Source: an uncultured Clostridia bacterium
GTDB lineage: Bacteria > Bacillota_A > Clostridia > Oscillospirales > Oscillospiraceae
Direction of reading: 5' to 3'
Length of the DNA: 5,981 bases
Assembly (NCBI GenBank): GCA_946059285.1
Contig: CAMGMW010000078.1
Span: 1 to 5,981 of the forward strand
The position numbers were made by a program, and so were the translations under genes. Positions 4,976 through 5,981 of this stretch are shown piece by piece. Below the pieces are notes generated by a model. The model saw nothing but the letters and a program-made list of their open reading frames with translations. It searched no databases and had not been told where the DNA came from. Positions within the stretch are counted from its first letter, which is position 1; the number at the start of each line of letters is the position of its first letter.

Positions 4976-5940
4976 ACGAGACCATTCATCCAAGGCAGCT
5001 TTGCGCGTTGGGCTTTTGCGCGTTCACCGTCCCGGCGATTTTTCTCCTTCCCCGGGTGGGGTGGTTTTGGGCACTGCTTACTGCCGCTGTGACCGCGCTT
5101 GTGATTGCGGCGGTCGCGCTGCTGCGGCGGCGATGCGGTCAAGGACTTTCCGAGGCGTTCGTGAAGCGTCCGCTGGGCAAGGGGCTGTTGATCCTGACGC
5201 TGGCGTGGCAACTGCTGGCGCTGGGATATTTCGGACGCCTGCTGTGCGGCAGCTATCCCGAAGGCGACACCTTCCCCCTGGTCGGTCTGCTGCTGTTGCT
5301 GCTGGCCTCCTTCGCGGCTGCAAAGGGAACGGCGGTCCCGGCACGGGTTGGCGCGATCAGCTTCTTTTTCCTTATTATTATATATGGTATCGTTCTGGCG
5401 TTCGGCGTGCCGCAGGTGCGGGTGCAATGGCTTGCGCCGGTCACACAGCCGCAGTGGACTCTGCTGCCGCTGAGCTTGGCGCCGGTTTGCGCGTTCTATG
5501 CGGCGGATCGGTGCACGGACGGCGGAAAGCTGCTGCGTTGGCTGCTGGGAGGGATCGTCCTTGCCGCCGCTGCCGCCGCCGTGACTGCGGGCCGACTTTC
5601 CCCCGCGATTGCTGCCGCGGAGCCGTTCCCCTTTTATACCATGACCAAGGGGATTTCCGTGTTTGGGACGATGGAACGCTTTGAGGCGCTGATCTCAGCC
5701 GCCATGACCGCCGGAGGCTTTTGTTTGCTGGGTCTGCTTTGCATGGCAAGCACGCGAATCATGGGCGCGGTGCATTCAAAGCTGCGAGTGGTGGCTGCTC
5801 CCGTAAATTTTTTTGTTGGCGGTGCCGCGATTTGGGTTTCGGCATGGATTCCTGAGACGGTTTTTGCCGTCGGAACCGCTATATTTTGGGGGGTTGTGCC
5901 GATTTCGGCACTATTCCTAGTAAGGCGAAAAAAAGTTTAA
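4972..5940 (+). CDS. gerAB: GerB-type spore germination permease subunit
   Basis: This is the B subunit of the germinant receptor, a member of the amino acid-polyamine-organocation (APC) superfamily that binds the germinant in B. subtilis GerAB. The 322 residues are shorter than the usual 360 or so. About ten hydrophobic segments are visible: roughly 9-26, 30-51, 70-89, 102-116, 127-146, 164-178, 188-207, 236-260, 272-290 and 296-316. The stretch PFPFYTMTKGISVFGTMERF (218-237) corresponds to the family's conserved loop and the ERFE motif before a late helix. The start is TTG, overlapping the previous stop by four bases, so coupled translation is likely. The last 130 bases are more AT-rich than the rest and hold runs of six G (5888-5893) and seven A (5928-5934), but the frame stays intact to TAA. 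No terminator is visible after it within the window. The symbol is family-level. Confidence 0.87.
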   Translation: MNETIHPRQLCALGFCAFTVPAIFLLPRVGWFWALLTAAVTALVIAAVALLRRRCGQGLSEAFVKRPLGKGLLILTLAWQLLALGYFGRLLCGSYPEGDTFPLVGLLLLLLASFAAAKGTAVPARVGAISFFFLIIIYGIVLAFGVPQVRVQWLAPVTQPQWTLLPLSLAPVCAFYAADRCTDGGKLLRWLLGGIVLAAAAAAVTAGRLSPAIAAAEPFPFYTMTKGISVFGTMERFEALISAAMTAGGFCLLGLLCMASTRIMGAVHSKLRVVAAPVNFFVGGAAIWVSAWIPETVFAVGTAIFWGVVPISALFLVRRKKV

Positions 5941-5958
5941 AAAAAATCAAAACAAGTG

Positions 5959-5964
5959 TTGACC
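5959..5964 (+). promoter_or_regulatory. Possible -35 box of a promoter running off the right edge
   Basis: TTGACC matches the sigma-A -35 consensus at five of six positions within an AT-rich stretch after the gerB-type gene. With a 16-18 base spacer the -10 would begin at or beyond the last base of the window, so this cannot be confirmed here. Confidence 0.25.
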
Positions 5965-5981
5965 AACAAAGATACCTTTGA

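Noticed and set aside
5928..5948. A-rich runs near the end of the gerB-type gene as a frameshift or slippage site
   Set aside because: The frame reads through to a sensible basic C-terminus and stop, and no product would gain a domain by slipping, so ordinary AT-rich intergenic sequence is the simpler reading.
1..5981. CRISPR array, tRNA, rRNA, insertion sequence or phage attachment site
   Set aside because: I saw no regularly spaced direct repeats, cloverleaf, rRNA core sequence, transposase frame or terminal inverted repeats with target duplication.

Overview
The window suggests a GC-rich, endospore-forming Clostridia (Firmicutes). The evidence is SpoIIP, SpmA/SpmB, an AbrB-type regulator with a clostridial-style CxxC tail, a GerA-family germinant receptor and strong GGAGG Shine-Dalgarno sequences. 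The high-GC coding sequence points more to the Oscillospirales side of the class than to AT-rich Clostridium; that placement is inference. All six confidently or probably coding genes relate to sporulation or germination, or to transition-state control in the case of the AbrB-like gene.

Layout. Positions 1-210 carry a perfect inverted repeat at the left edge (possibly the terminator of a gene outside the window) and a GC-rich, foldable non-coding stretch. spoIIP (211-1275, +) encodes the engulfment peptidoglycan hydrolase and ends at a strong hairpin terminator (1304-1351) that probably also serves the convergent spmA-spmB pair. spmA (1920-2504) and spmB (1421-1927) lie on the minus strand, overlap by 8 bases and act in spore-core dehydration. 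Between spmA and the next gene is a 100-bp divergent control region. It holds a sigma-E-like promoter facing spmA, a near-consensus extended -10 sigma-A promoter facing the AbrB-like gene, and a dyad at their junction. The AbrB-like gene (2605-2859, +) encodes 84 residues with a Cys4 tail.

A 166-bp gap follows, containing a sigma-G-like promoter. It leads into a three-gene, tightly packed germinant receptor operon: gerA subunit (3026-4489), a very short GerC-like protein (4496-4975) and a GerB-type permease (4972-5940, TTG start). The order is A-C-B. The last 41 bases are AT-rich and may contain the -35 element of a further promoter.

Taken together, the window reads as a compact spore life-cycle block: engulfment (SpoIIP), core dehydration (SpmA/B), growth/sporulation transition control (AbrB-like) and germination (Ger receptor). 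The candidate promoters match the expected order of sigma factors: sigma-A for the AbrB-like gene, sigma-E for the mother-cell spm genes, sigma-G for the forespore ger operon. These are motif matches made by eye, not measured sites. The least ordinary element is the 159-residue GerC-like protein, which has only the N-terminal GerC region and no recognisable lipobox.
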